DNA of 6,784 nucleotides from Clostridia bacterium (GTDB lineage: Bacteria > Bacillota > Clostridia > Oscillospirales > CAG-272), in NCBI GenBank assembly GCA_017958705.1, contig JAGDCE010000212.1, forward strand, positions 1 through 6,784. The letters are read 5' to 3'. Within the stretch, counting starts at the first letter, position 1, and every line of letters starts with the position of its first letter. This document shows positions 6,500 to 6,784 of the stretch, one piece after another. A model generated the notes under the pieces. The model was not told the DNA's origin, made no database searches, and saw nothing but the letters and a program-made list of their open reading frames with translations. The position numbers and the translations under genes were made by a program.

Positions 6500-6784
6500 T
6501 TACTGTGCTTTTTCGTCTTTTTCAACTATCGCTTTTACGCCGGACGCAAGTCCCGCGATGCCGGAAAGCTCCGACGGGATGATGATCTTCGTCGATTTTC
6601 CGTCGGCGGCTTTCTCGAACGCTTCGAGCTTTTTGATCGTGAGGTAGCCTTCCGCGGGCTGCGCTTCGTTGATCAGTCTGATCGATTCCGCGACCGCTTT
6701 CTGGACGTTGAGGATCGCCTCGGCTTCACCTTCCGCCTCGCGGATCTTCTGTTCCTTCACGGCCTCGGCGCGCAGGATCTGAGC
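6500..6784 (-). CDS. SPFH/band-7 (stomatin-like) protein, C-terminal part
   Basis: The visible 94 codons are the end of a longer minus-strand gene whose start lies beyond the window. The segment begins in a charged, alanine- and glutamate-rich coiled coil (ILRAEAVKEQKIREAEGEAE), typical of the region after the SPFH domain. It then has the family's conserved C-terminal pattern: VQKAVAESIRLINEA, a LTIKKLEAFEKAADGKSTK stretch and IIIPSEL before a glycine/alanine-rich end. These match the stomatin/QmcA-type branch, whose members form membrane-anchored oligomers that organise membrane microdomains and often associate with NfeD or FtsH proteases. The GTG at 6760-6758 is not the start, because the coiled coil runs unbroken through it as Val. 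The membrane anchor and SPFH core are not visible. The gene converges on the prfB transcript, and hairpin 6464-6487 lies just past its stop. Confidence 0.88.
   Translation of the reverse strand, partial: AQILRAEAVKEQKIREAEGEAEAILNVQKAVAESIRLINEAQPAEGYLTIKKLEAFEKAADGKSTKIIIPSELSGIAGLASGVKAIVEKDEKAQ

Overview
This is a window of bacterial chromosome. It is moderately GC-rich and tightly packed, with strong Shine-Dalgarno sites (AAAGGAG, GGAGG), frequent ATA and AGA codons, and very short gaps between genes. The gene types and these signals suggest a GC-richer Clostridia-like member of the Bacillota, probably from a gut or rumen setting. That placement is an inference from style, because no rRNA or other taxonomic marker is present.

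Positions 1-4606 hold three plus-strand genes that look like one catabolic operon. They are a zinc-dependent medium-chain dehydrogenase of the L-sorbose-1-phosphate reductase type, a fused class II aldolase/short-chain dehydrogenase of the rhamnulose-1-phosphate aldolase/dehydrogenase architecture, and a PHP-domain metal-dependent hydrolase. The gaps are 30 and 11 nt. Together they look like a pathway that oxidises or reduces a polyol or ketose phosphate, cleaves it by a zinc aldolase, and hydrolyses a phosphoester. The actual sugar cannot be read from the sequence.

Positions 4607-6221 hold prfB (peptide chain release factor 2) and a small two-helix membrane protein with a very acidic tail, 13 nt downstream. 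This prfB reads through in one frame and lacks the programmed +1 frameshift site found in many bacteria. Its 90-nt leader can form two mutually exclusive RNA structures, one of which buries the ribosome binding site. This is the most interesting unexplained signal here, though it rests on base pairing read by eye.

Positions 6222-6499 are a convergent intergenic region. It holds a perfect bidirectional terminator (6228-6265), a possible decayed minus-strand coding remnant that ends just before that terminator, and a second hairpin (6464-6487) that would terminate the minus-strand gene.

Positions 6500-6784 carry the C-terminal 94 codons of a minus-strand SPFH/band-7 (stomatin-like) protein whose start lies beyond the window.
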